13,674 nucleotides of DNA from an uncultured Clostridia bacterium (GTDB taxonomy: Bacteria; Bacillota; Clostridia; Lachnospirales; CAG-274): positions 1 through 13,674 of the forward strand of contig CANRCU010000030.1 in NCBI GenBank assembly GCA_947629215.1. The letters run 5' to 3'. The notes below the pieces were generated by a model. It had not been told where the DNA came from, ran no database searches, and saw only the letters and a program-made list of their open reading frames with translations. Positions 1 to 6,640 of this stretch are shown here, piece after piece (position 1 is the first letter of the stretch; each line of letters starts with the position of its first letter). A program made the translations under genes and the position numbers.

Positions 1-717
1 CGCATGGTAGGAATGGCGCAGAAGGCAGTAAGCTACCCCGACGAACTGTCAGGCGGACAAAAACAGAGGGTAGCGATAGCCCGTACCCTTGCCATGGACC
101 CTGAGATAGTGCTTTTTGACGAACCCACATCAGCCCTTGACCCCACAATGGTAGGAGAGGTGCTTAGCGTCATGAAACGGCTTGCTGCGGAAGGGCTTAC
201 TATGATGATAGTCACACATGAAATGCAGTTTGCCCGTGATGTTTCTACCCGTATCTTCTATATGGACGAGGGTATTATCTACGAGGAAGGAACTCCTGAC
301 GAAATATTTGACAGCCCGAAACGGGATAAAACACGGGCATTTGTAAAAAGGCTTAAAACCCTTACTCTTACCGTGGAGTCCTTGGACTATGATTTTATCG
401 GTATGTCGGAAAGCATCCGTCAGTTTGGAGAAAAGAATCTGCTGTCTAAAAAACGAGTGGAAAAGCTTCGCCGTGTGTATGAGGAAATTCTGGCGCAGAA
501 TCTTGTTCTTGCGCAGGAAGTGGAATTTCCTATCACGGTTTCGGCTGAGTATTCGGAGAAGGAGGACAGCCTGGAAATGCGTTTTGCATGGCTTGGAGAG
601 CGTTATGATCCTATGGAGAGGGGCGATGAGCTTTCAATTATGCTTGTAAAGGCTTCGGTCAGTGGGTTCAGCTACGAGCATAGGGACGGCGCAAACAGCC
701 TTGTTATTAAAATATAG
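1..717 (+). CDS. Amino-acid-type ABC transporter ATP-binding protein with C-terminal extension (5' end cut by window)
   Basis: The frame is open from base 1, so the true start and the Walker A half lie outside the window. Numbering from the Met at base 4, the ABC signature LSGGQKQR is at residues 15-22, Walker B with the catalytic Glu (VLFDEPTSALD) at 36-46, and the H-loop His (VTHEM) near 72. This order and wording fit the GlnQ/HisP class of polar amino acid importers, which energise uptake at the inner face of the membrane. Family members normally end near residue 120 (FVKRLKTL). This protein runs on for about 117 residues. The end of that tail (DPMERGDEL... to SYEHRDGANSLVIKI) resembles the C-terminal strands of RsbW-like GHKL ATPase domains, but a clear N-box and D-x-G motif are not visible. 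The ATPase call is firm; the identity of the tail is inference. Transport substrate cannot be told. Confidence 0.9.
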   Translation, partial: RMVGMAQKAVSYPDELSGGQKQRVAIARTLAMDPEIVLFDEPTSALDPTMVGEVLSVMKRLAAEGLTMMIVTHEMQFARDVSTRIFYMDEGIIYEEGTPDEIFDSPKRDKTRAFVKRLKTLTLTVESLDYDFIGMSESIRQFGEKNLLSKKRVEKLRRVYEEILAQNLVLAQEVEFPITVSAEYSEKEDSLEMRFAWLGERYDPMERGDELSIMLVKASVSGFSYEHRDGANSLVIKI

Positions 718-781
718 AATAGTCTAGGTTTTATATTACAGAATTATTTTTGAAAAAAGAAAAAGAGAGGGTGCAGAAATC

Positions 782-2191
782 ATGTTATCATTTGAAAAAA
801 TATTTCATATAAAGGAAACCGGCTCTACGATGAAAACGGAGGTTCTGGCAGGAATTACGACCTTTATGACCATGGCATATATACTTATGGTCAATTCCGA
901 AATGTTTACAGAAATTCCGGGAGGGGTGTCCTACAATGCGATTTATATTGCGACAGCAATTTCCGCTTGTATAGGTACGGTGCTGATAGGACTTCTGGCA
1001 AATCTGCCCCTGGCACAGGCGTCTGCCATGGGCTCCAATGCCTTCTTTGTCTATACGGTGTGTTTGGGCTTTGGATTAAGCTATGCCAATGCCCTGGTAC
1101 TTATTCTTATTGACGGCATACTGTTCATACTGCTTACTGTTACAGGACTGCGAAAGAAAATATTTGAGGCGATCCCAACAGCGGTAAGGGTGTCTATTCC
1201 CGCAGGAGTCGGACTGTTTATTGCCTTCATAGGGCTTAAGGATTCAGGGATCGTAGTGGCAAACCCTTCTACCTATGTCGGCCTTGCGTCCTTCAACATA
1301 CTTTCAGGAAGTGTGGCATGGAAGGATATTATGCCTATGCTTGTTACGCTTTCCGTTTTAATTGCAATAGCGGTACTGACATGCAGGAAGGTAAAGGGCG
1401 CCGTGCTCTGGGGCATACTTGGAGGAACTTTAATTTATTATATTCTTGGCTTTACCGTTCCCGGATTTTATGAGGGCTTTACGGATGGTTTGAATTTTAA
1501 TCCCTTTGCGGCATTCGGAGACTTCGGAACACAGGCATTTGGCAGGGTTTTTACGGAAGGCTTTGATTTTTCGCCGTATCTTGCAGAGCACGGCAAAACG
1601 GAGCTTGCTTTATTGATTGCGACGACTGCCCTTGCGTTCTGTCTGGTGGATATGTTTGATACTATCGGTACCCTGTATGGAGCCTGTGCCAGGGGAAATA
1701 TCCTGACCGAAGAGGGAGAAGTGCCAAACTTAGATAAGGCAATGCTTGCAGACGCCATAGCCACCGTGTGCGGTGCAGTCTGCGGCACATCTACGGTAAG
1801 CTCTTATGTGGAGGCTTCCACAGGCATTGCGGAAGGCGGAAAGACAGGCATGGCTGCCATGGTGACGGGAGCGCTGTTTTTTGTCAGTATGTTTCTAAGC
1901 CCCATTGCAATGCTTGTACCCGGGTGTGCAACAGCGGCGGCGCTTATCTATGTAGGAATTATGATGATGAACTGCGCCAGAAATATAGACTGGCTTAAAA
2001 CAGAGGATGCGGTTCCGGCATTTCTGACCTTGGCAATGATGCCTATGACCTACAATATTTCTTACGGCATTGCCTTTGGCGTGATCTCTTATGTACTTAT
2101 CAGAGTGTTTACAGGAAAGGCAGGGAATGTAAAAACGGGAACATGGATAATTGCTGCACTCTTTGCCGTTATGTTCTTTGTGACACATTAA
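782..2191 (+). CDS. NCS2-family purine (guanine/hypoxanthine/adenine) permease, AzgA/PbuG-like
   Basis: A 469-residue, very hydrophobic protein of the length usual for the AzgA branch of nucleobase-cation symporter family 2, with 12-14 membrane segments expected. Family-type stretches visible are GITTFMTMAYILMVNSEMF near residue 24, LPLAQASAMGSNAFFVYTV near 75-93, AIPTAVRVSIPAGVGLFIAF near 130-149, DMFDTIGTLYGA near 290 and GTSTVSSYVEASTGIAEGGK near 334-353. The DMFDT and TSTVSSYVE segments belong to the conserved substrate-site region. It would import purine bases with protons. The start has a purine-rich GAGAGG at about 765-770, 11 bases upstream. Only 64 bases separate it from the ABC gene, too few for a full purine riboswitch and none is seen, so regulation is not apparent. 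Which purine is carried cannot be decided. Confidence 0.9.
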   Translation: MLSFEKIFHIKETGSTMKTEVLAGITTFMTMAYILMVNSEMFTEIPGGVSYNAIYIATAISACIGTVLIGLLANLPLAQASAMGSNAFFVYTVCLGFGLSYANALVLILIDGILFILLTVTGLRKKIFEAIPTAVRVSIPAGVGLFIAFIGLKDSGIVVANPSTYVGLASFNILSGSVAWKDIMPMLVTLSVLIAIAVLTCRKVKGAVLWGILGGTLIYYILGFTVPGFYEGFTDGLNFNPFAAFGDFGTQAFGRVFTEGFDFSPYLAEHGKTELALLIATTALAFCLVDMFDTIGTLYGACARGNILTEEGEVPNLDKAMLADAIATVCGAVCGTSTVSSYVEASTGIAEGGKTGMAAMVTGALFFVSMFLSPIAMLVPGCATAAALIYVGIMMMNCARNIDWLKTEDAVPAFLTLAMMPMTYNISYGIAFGVISYVLIRVFTGKAGNVKTGTWIIAALFAVMFFVTH

Positions 2192-2225
2192 CAAACTGTT
2201 CAAAATAATGTTTTTTTAATATCAT

Positions 2226-2343
2226 GACGGGTAAGTCCCCCGCCTGCTCGGGCGGGAGATTTACTACTGTATTCGGTAGAAAAAACAAGCCTTATACAAA
2301 AGTAAATTCCTTCTGCTTACAGGAACGGGGGATTTACCCGTCT
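2226..2343. repeat. Palindromic intergenic element, copy A (two competing hairpins)
   Basis: Bases 2226-2241 (GACGGGTAAGTCCCCC) are an inverted repeat of 2327-2342 (GGGGGATTTACCCGTC), 16 pairs with a single G-T wobble, bounding a 118-base unit. The left arm can instead pair locally: 2231-2244 with 2251-2264, 14 positions with one wobble and one mismatch around loop TGCTCG. The two folds share the same left-arm bases, so they exclude each other. The stretch 2239-2277 is clearly similar to 6551-6588 in copy B, including the shared TGTATTCGGT. No transposase and no obvious target duplication are visible. It could be a MITE-like repeat, a remnant of an IS200/IS605-type end, or a structured RNA. 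Confidence 0.75.
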
Positions 2344-2346
2344 GTC

Positions 2347-2374
2347 AAAGAATTGCGTTGGCAATTCTTTTTTT
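2347..2374 (+). terminator. Rho-independent terminator
   Basis: Perfect 10-base-pair stem AAAGAATTGC / GCAATTCTTT (2347-2356 and 2361-2370) with tetraloop GTTG, running into T at 2368-2374. It points rightward and would end transcripts from the permease and from the folded element just upstream. It insulates the permease from the sigma-factor cassette. Confidence 0.88.
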
Positions 2375-2452
2375 ATTGATGCACAGCATATGCAAAGTAC
2401 AAATATTTTTGAATGTCTGTTTAGCAAGCATTTTACATTGATATTTGCGGGA

Positions 2453-2481
2453 TTGTTTTATACACTTTCTTGTGATATAAT
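2453..2481 (+). promoter_or_regulatory. Sigma-A-like promoter for the sigma-factor cassette
   Basis: TTGTTT at 2453-2458, exactly 17 bases, then TATAAT at 2476-2481 preceded by TGA, which makes an extended -10 (TGATATAAT). A start near 2488 gives a leader of about 135 bases before the sigma gene. This looks like a housekeeping promoter, so at least basal expression need not depend on the encoded sigma factor. Confidence 0.75.
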
Positions 2482-2515
2482 ACCGATGGGTTTTTATTTT
2501 ATAATGGACAATTGC

Positions 2516-2582
2516 GTCAAGTATATTCGACGACTTCCGACAAAGCCGACGGTTATGAGTACACAGTACGAATATCCTTGAC
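2516..2582 (+). promoter_or_regulatory. Long inverted repeat in the sigma-gene leader
   Basis: GTCAAGTATATTCG (2516-2529) and CGAATATCCTTGAC (2569-2582) are inverted repeats matching at 13 of 14 positions, 39 bases apart. They lie inside the predicted 5' leader, 41 bases before the sigma start codon, and so could form a stem-loop in the RNA. As DNA they could be operator half-sites. No T-run follows, so this is not a terminator. Function unknown. Confidence 0.55.
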
Positions 2583-2622
2583 TTTATCACGTTCACAACA
2601 TTATATTCAAAGGAGAAAAACG

Positions 2623-3159
2623 ATGATTTTTCTAATTTTAGATTCGGAAAATGTTCTTCTTTTGGAAGAAATATATAAAAAATACTCTAAATTTATGTAT
2701 AAAGTGGCATACAATATTTTACATAATAAATATGATACGGAAGATGCCGTGCAACAAACCATTATAAAACTTAGCTCATGTATTGAAAAGATCGGTGATA
2801 TAGAAGATAAAAAAACACGAAATTTTATTGGCATAATTTGCAGAAATATCGCCGTTAATATATATAATAAGTCAAAGAAATATGTTGATGTCGATGAGTA
2901 TGACGATATTTCAAATGATGAAGGCGACTTATCATTAATTATTATCGATCGGGAAAATATGGAAAAAATAGAAAAGTTTATATACAGCTTAGACAAAAAA
3001 TATCAGAACGTATTATTTTTGAAACTGCAATACGGGTATAATATCCGTGAAATTGCGGATATACTGGAAATCAGCTATACCGCTGCACAAAAAAGGCTTG
3101 AAAGAGGCAGAAACAAACTTAAAGAATTTTTAAAGAAGGAGATGAACAGGTATGAATAA
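2623..3159 (+). CDS. Sigma-70-family RNA polymerase sigma factor (ECF-like)
   Basis: A 178-residue protein with the two-domain layout of ECF-type sigma factors. Region 2 spans about residues 13-84 (EEIYKKYSKFMYKVAYNIL, then DTEDAVQQTIIKL) and binds core polymerase and the -10 element. Region 4 spans about 115-170 (LDKKYQNVLFLKLQYGYN, then IREIADILEISYTAAQKRLE), a helix-turn-helix for the -35 element. The linker is acidic (DVDEYDDISNDEGD). The frame is open 37 codons further upstream, but the ATG at 2623 has AAAGGAG at 2609-2615, 7 bases away, and starts just before region 2, so I choose it. Its last 8 bases overlap the next gene, the arrangement expected for a sigma/anti-sigma pair. The gene is markedly A+T-rich compared with the permease. 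The target promoters are unknown. Confidence 0.88.
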   Translation: MIFLILDSENVLLLEEIYKKYSKFMYKVAYNILHNKYDTEDAVQQTIIKLSSCIEKIGDIEDKKTRNFIGIICRNIAVNIYNKSKKYVDVDEYDDISNDEGDLSLIIIDRENMEKIEKFIYSLDKKYQNVLFLKLQYGYNIREIADILEISYTAAQKRLERGRNKLKEFLKKEMNRYE

Positions 3160-3832
3160 CAAAACTTACAGTGTTTATGAAGACGCGATCGATATTTTGC
3201 TTAAAGCAGCCTGTTCAAGTGCGATAGACAAAATTTTTGATGAGATGGATAAAAGCATGGCAGACGAAGAGATATTATTTTCGCCTCAACATGTAAATGC
3301 GGTAAATCAAATTTTTCAAAATGAGCGGAATAAGAAAAAGCGCCGGAGGGTAAAGATCGGTTTGTTGTTGGTCGCAATAATTACAATAATGACCATATTG
3401 TTTTCCGCTTTTATGGTATATGCTTTCAGGGAAAAAATATTAAATTTTTTTGTAACGGAAACACGCCTTGGAACGATATTCCGTTATAGCTCTGATGATG
3501 AAGATACATTTGACAAGTTTGATGTAAATGTAGGCTTTATTCCGCAAAATTTTGAGGAGTCACAAAGATATAACGACACAAACGACTGCCTTATAATGTA
3601 TGTTCATAATGAAGAATATATAGTTGTAGACAAAATGAAAGCCCCCGACAGCTATGCTTTGAATACCGAAGATGCCGAAATAAAATACATTGATGTCAAC
3701 GGCAATGAAGCAATGTTCAGCATAAATAATGATGTGAGCATAATAACATGGACCGAGAACGGATTTGTATTCTCCGTATCCGGCAATATCGACAATGACA
3801 GTTTAGTCAAAGTGGCTCGGAGCGTATCATAA
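3152..3832 (+). CDS. Single-pass membrane protein, probable cognate anti-sigma factor (DUF4367-like exterior)
   Basis: A 226-residue protein with a soluble N-terminal part of about 68 residues, a basic stretch NKKKRRRVK at 60-68, one membrane helix at about 69-91 (IGLLLVAIITIMTILFSAF), and an outside domain of about 135 residues. The positive-inside rule puts the N-terminus in the cytoplasm. The C-terminal end (TWTENGFVFSVSGNID, then a helix with SLVKVARSV) resembles the DUF4367 domain found on membrane anti-sigma proteins of Clostridia. No HExxH or zinc-binding anti-sigma motif is visible. The start is fixed by AAGGAG at 3136-3141, and it overlaps the sigma gene by 8 bases, implying coupled translation. 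By analogy it would hold the sigma factor at the membrane until an envelope signal arrives. The anti-sigma role is inferred from context and architecture. Confidence 0.75.
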   Translation: MNNKTYSVYEDAIDILLKAACSSAIDKIFDEMDKSMADEEILFSPQHVNAVNQIFQNERNKKKRRRVKIGLLLVAIITIMTILFSAFMVYAFREKILNFFVTETRLGTIFRYSSDDEDTFDKFDVNVGFIPQNFEESQRYNDTNDCLIMYVHNEEYIVVDKMKAPDSYALNTEDAEIKYIDVNGNEAMFSINNDVSIITWTENGFVFSVSGNIDNDSLVKVARSVS

Positions 3833-3846
3833 ATATAATTTTGAAC

Positions 3847-3875
3847 ATACCGTTGCAAATAAAACGGTATTTGCA
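3847..3875. other. Overlapping alternative hairpins between anti-sigma and SLH genes
   Basis: Two perfect 8-bp stems share bases. ATACCGTT (3847-3854) pairs with AACGGTAT (3863-3870), or TGCAAATA (3854-3861) pairs with TATTTGCA (3868-3875). They cannot form together. The element starts 15 bases after the anti-sigma stop and has no following T-run. It may be an RNA processing or attenuation site, or simply an operator. The rest of 3876-3995 is A/T-tract DNA (two copies of ATTTTTAAAA near 3902-3920) in which I could not find a convincing housekeeping promoter. Confidence 0.4.
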
Positions 3876-4008
3876 GCAGTCATAATATTGACGTTTTCAA
3901 AAATTTTTAAAATTTTTAAAAAAATATGTCGTAAAATCACTATGTTAATTGTTTTAATATATAGAGGCAGGTCAAAAAAAATATTTAACTGCCGATAAGG
4001 AGGAAAAT

Positions 4009-5358
4009 ATGCAAAAGAATATCATTTTTATTACTACTTTTTTATTTTTGTCGTTTCTGTTTTATTCGGCACCTTGTTATGCCGAAGATACCATACCGAT
4101 AGCGACCGGCGAATTGTCGGGTTTGGTAAGTGAAGCGATCGAGCAGGAGCTTGTTCCGCCTTCGCTCTTTGAAAAACAGCCGTCGGAACCTATAACAAGA
4201 AGTGAGTTCTGTGATTTGATATGTCAGGCAAGAACAAGGTGGGGCAATGTTTCGGCAGAAAACACGGCGCAGTCATTTACGGATACGACCGAACCGAATA
4301 TTCTTGCTTGCGCGGAGCTTGGTATTGTAAAGGGCTATCCCGATGGAATATTCCGTCCGAATAACGCTATATCAAGAAACGAAGCGTCCGTTATGCTCTA
4401 TCGGACGGCACAATGCTGTGATATGTGCCAAGATACCGTATTATATCCTCATATATGGAATGACAAAATACCCGAATGGTGCTATGAGTTTGTGACATGG
4501 TGTTATTTTAACGGCATTGTCGTCGGTACAGGGAACAACTGTTTCAGCGGTGACAGCTCATACACAAGGGAACAGGCTGTTGTCACGGTCTTGCATTTGG
4601 ATAAGCTGAATAAAGGCGAAATACAAAAGCCGACTGAATATTATCCTATATACAGCTCTTGGAATATAGACGGTAATTATGCCGAAGACGGTATGAATAT
4701 TTTGACCAAAATTACCGGTGTTGTTGACTGTTACGGTAACTTTGTTCCTCAAAACACGGATAGCCCCGATATATATCATATGCATTCGGTAAATGACAGC
4801 ACAAAAGTTGAGAATACCATATTGGGTCGGGAAGTATACTTGCAAAGGCTGACAAAATCGTTCGATAATGTAATGTGGTTTGAAGATTTGAACGGAAATT
4901 GTATAGAAGTTCCCGGAGTAGGCAAGCGTTTCAGGACCGTAGACATATACTATACGACCGACGGAGATGTATTTGCAAGCTTTGTGTTATTGGCAAACGA
5001 AAGCGAACCTTGGTCACAACCCTCCGATGATATGATACATATAGATCTTACAACAGGGGAAAGACTGTCGGCACAAATGCCCTATGTCGCTCATTTAGAA
5101 AACAGCCATCTTGTATTTTGCGCAAACGGAAACGGCATATATGCTGTTCAGAAAAACGGCTCTGTCTTTGTTTATAATGTGCGTTCCAACCCCGTTGAAA
5201 TAAAGCTTGAAGATGAAGCTTGTCAACTTATGGGCTTTTGCAATGGGCTGCTTGTAGTACAGAACAGATATGAGTTCCCTTTGTATTTGTACTACTATAC
5301 ACCTTTTGGCGATTTGGTTTATACCGCAGTGGAACAATTACAGACAGAAGGAGAATAA
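4009..5358 (+). CDS. Exported protein with three S-layer homology domains and an unrecognised beta-rich C-terminal half
   Basis: A 449-residue protein. Residues 1-25 are a signal peptide with likely cleavage after CYA. Three SLH repeats follow at about 29-77, 88-136 and 146-197, each with its TRxE-like motif (ITRSEF, ISRNEA, YTREQA). The second has the classic core LGIVKGYPDGIFRPNN. SLH triplets bind pyruvylated secondary cell-wall polymer and anchor proteins on the surface. Residues 205-449 are unrecognised. They hold short strand-like repeats with aromatic and Gly turns (IHIDLTTGERLSAQM, IYAVQKNGSVFVYNV), which could be a small beta-propeller or beta-sandwich. The start is firm: AAGGAGG at 3997-4003, 5 bases upstream. 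It follows the anti-sigma gene after 176 bases and is probably co-regulated with it. A regulatory ligand or adhesive role is only a guess. Confidence 0.85.
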   Translation: MQKNIIFITTFLFLSFLFYSAPCYAEDTIPIATGELSGLVSEAIEQELVPPSLFEKQPSEPITRSEFCDLICQARTRWGNVSAENTAQSFTDTTEPNILACAELGIVKGYPDGIFRPNNAISRNEASVMLYRTAQCCDMCQDTVLYPHIWNDKIPEWCYEFVTWCYFNGIVVGTGNNCFSGDSSYTREQAVVTVLHLDKLNKGEIQKPTEYYPIYSSWNIDGNYAEDGMNILTKITGVVDCYGNFVPQNTDSPDIYHMHSVNDSTKVENTILGREVYLQRLTKSFDNVMWFEDLNGNCIEVPGVGKRFRTVDIYYTTDGDVFASFVLLANESEPWSQPSDDMIHIDLTTGERLSAQMPYVAHLENSHLVFCANGNGIYAVQKNGSVFVYNVRSNPVEIKLEDEACQLMGFCNGLLVVQNRYEFPLYLYYYTPFGDLVYTAVEQLQTEGE

Positions 5359-5359
5359 A

Positions 5360-6403
5360 ATGAAATTTAATGTAAAGTTACTAATAACCATATTTTGTAT
5401 AACTTTTATTGGTTTGTGCGCAACCATATATGCAAGTGATATTGCAGCAAATTTGCAATGCAGCGCCTGGGCTGAAGAAAGTATTAAAGAAGCTGTAGAA
5501 CTGGGATTTGTTCCGGAAAAATTGCAATTTAATTATACCGATGATATAACAAGAGATGATTTCTGCCGCCTTGTCAATGAAACATATTTCTTCAAAACGG
5601 GAGAAACATATGCTTCGGATAGAAACTATTTCAAAGATACAGGTCAGAATTACATTGACGCACTCTATTCGCGTGGAGTTGTTAAGGGTGTAGGAAACAA
5701 TATGTTTGCCCCCGAAAGACCTATCACAAGACAGGAAGCGGCAGTTATGCTTTCAAAACTTGCGGAATTATGCGACCTTGAAAAAACCGACGTCAATATA
5801 CAATATACCGATGAGAATGATTTTGCAGCTTGGGCTAAGGACAGTATATACCGTATAAGTCAATATAAGGACAATAACGGTGTAAGTATTATGACGGGAA
5901 CAGGCGAAGGAAATTTTTCGCCTCTGTCCAATTGTACAAAAGAACAGGCTATTGTTACAATGTTAAGATTTGTATTTGCCGATGAAAGCAGTTATAAACA
6001 AAACTGTTCGAATGAAATTTGCGCATTGATAAAAGACATAGACAAAAACACAATAACTGTTGATCCGGTAGAATATATTGCATCGGATGATACGGAAAGG
6101 ATAGCCGAATTATCAAAACAAGGGGTCAATACTTATATGCCGAATGGTTATCTTATATATGATCCCTATGAAGTCAATATAAAATTTGCGTTAACGGAGG
6201 ATACCGTATACAATTTTATCGATTGGGAAAGGGAATTTGCAGATGAAAATGCCGAAGATCCTAATATTTACAATGCAAACAAAGAAGATTTTTTTAAATA
6301 TATTCAGCCATATATCGAAAAAGATTCAAAAGTACCTTTTTTCTTTAAAATTTCCGGAAATAATGTAATAAGTATAACGGAAAAAGTTCTGACATCAATA
6401 TAA
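5360..6403 (+). CDS. Second exported three-SLH-domain protein with a distinct C-terminal domain
   Basis: A 347-residue protein in the same operon as the previous gene, with one base between stop and start. The frame extends 30 codons upstream, but AAGGAG at 5348-5353, 6 bases from the ATG at 5360, followed at once by a signal peptide (about 1-26, TIYA then SD), fixes the start. SLH repeats lie at about 33-76, 89-136 and 146-205, with motifs ITRDDF, ITRQEA and the weaker CTKEQA. The third is the most divergent. Residues 218-347 form a separate domain (TITVDPVEYI, DDTERIAEL, MPNGYLIYDPY, VYNFIDWE, NVISITEKV). I recognise this DDTER...MPNG...IDW pattern as recurring in secreted or lipoproteins of Clostridia and bacilli, but no function is known to me. 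It is a different C-terminal domain on the same wall anchor as its neighbour, so the pair may act together on the surface. Confidence 0.83.
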   Translation: MKFNVKLLITIFCITFIGLCATIYASDIAANLQCSAWAEESIKEAVELGFVPEKLQFNYTDDITRDDFCRLVNETYFFKTGETYASDRNYFKDTGQNYIDALYSRGVVKGVGNNMFAPERPITRQEAAVMLSKLAELCDLEKTDVNIQYTDENDFAAWAKDSIYRISQYKDNNGVSIMTGTGEGNFSPLSNCTKEQAIVTMLRFVFADESSYKQNCSNEICALIKDIDKNTITVDPVEYIASDDTERIAELSKQGVNTYMPNGYLIYDPYEVNIKFALTEDTVYNFIDWEREFADENAEDPNIYNANKEDFFKYIQPYIEKDSKVPFFFKISGNNVISITEKVLTSI

Positions 6404-6640
6404 ATATTTGATATTACGGTACAATCCCGAACTGTTTCCAAAATCGCTTGCAAAACTGACTTAATGCATTGCAGACTGAATTTAAAAGTAATGCGGACAC
6501 CCATAGGGCGGCTATTTAATCGCGAAAAAGCCCTATTTAGACTTTTGTCTACCGCCGCTCAGGCGGTGGACTTACTGTTGTATTCGGTTGGAATACAAAT
6601 ATCTTCGGCTTTTCGGTTTTACCTATCTGCTGCAAGATTT
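6404..6640. other. Intergenic region between convergent SLH and Spo0A-like genes
   Basis: No coding sequence supported here. The first 100 bases are plain A+T-rich DNA. Bases 6503-6598 hold a chain of three hairpins described separately. The last 40 bases run into the 3' end of the minus-strand Spo0A-like gene. I see no T-tailed terminator on either strand, although two genes converge here. Confidence 0.6.
6503..6598. repeat. Palindromic intergenic element, copy B (three successive hairpins)
   Basis: Three stems occur in a row. ATAGGGC (6503-6509) pairs with GCCCTAT (6530-6536). GTCTACCGCC (6547-6556) pairs with GGCGGTGGAC (6562-6571), 10 pairs with one G-T around loop GCTCA. TTGTATTC (6578-6585) pairs perfectly with GAATACAA (6591-6598) around GGTTG. 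Segment 6551-6588 aligns with 2239-2277 of copy A at about 31 of 39 positions by my hand alignment, in the same orientation, with the CCGCC/GGCGG stem kept. The compact folding suggests a selected DNA or RNA structure, such as an IS200/IS605-type end or omega-RNA-like remnant, or a small RNA. No tnpA or tnpB lies in the window. Confidence 0.7.

Noticed and set aside
718..781. Purine riboswitch before the NCS2 permease
   Set aside because: Only 64 bases are available, with no paired arms or conserved core visible.
2390..2581. Possible 63-residue upstream peptide in the sigma leader
   Set aside because: It begins before the predicted promoter, has no Shine-Dalgarno and no recognisable features.
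3888..3916. TTGACG at 3888-3893 as -35 of a promoter for the first SLH gene
   Set aside because: The bases 17-18 further on (AATTTT/ATTTTT) are a poor -10, so no promoter is claimed.
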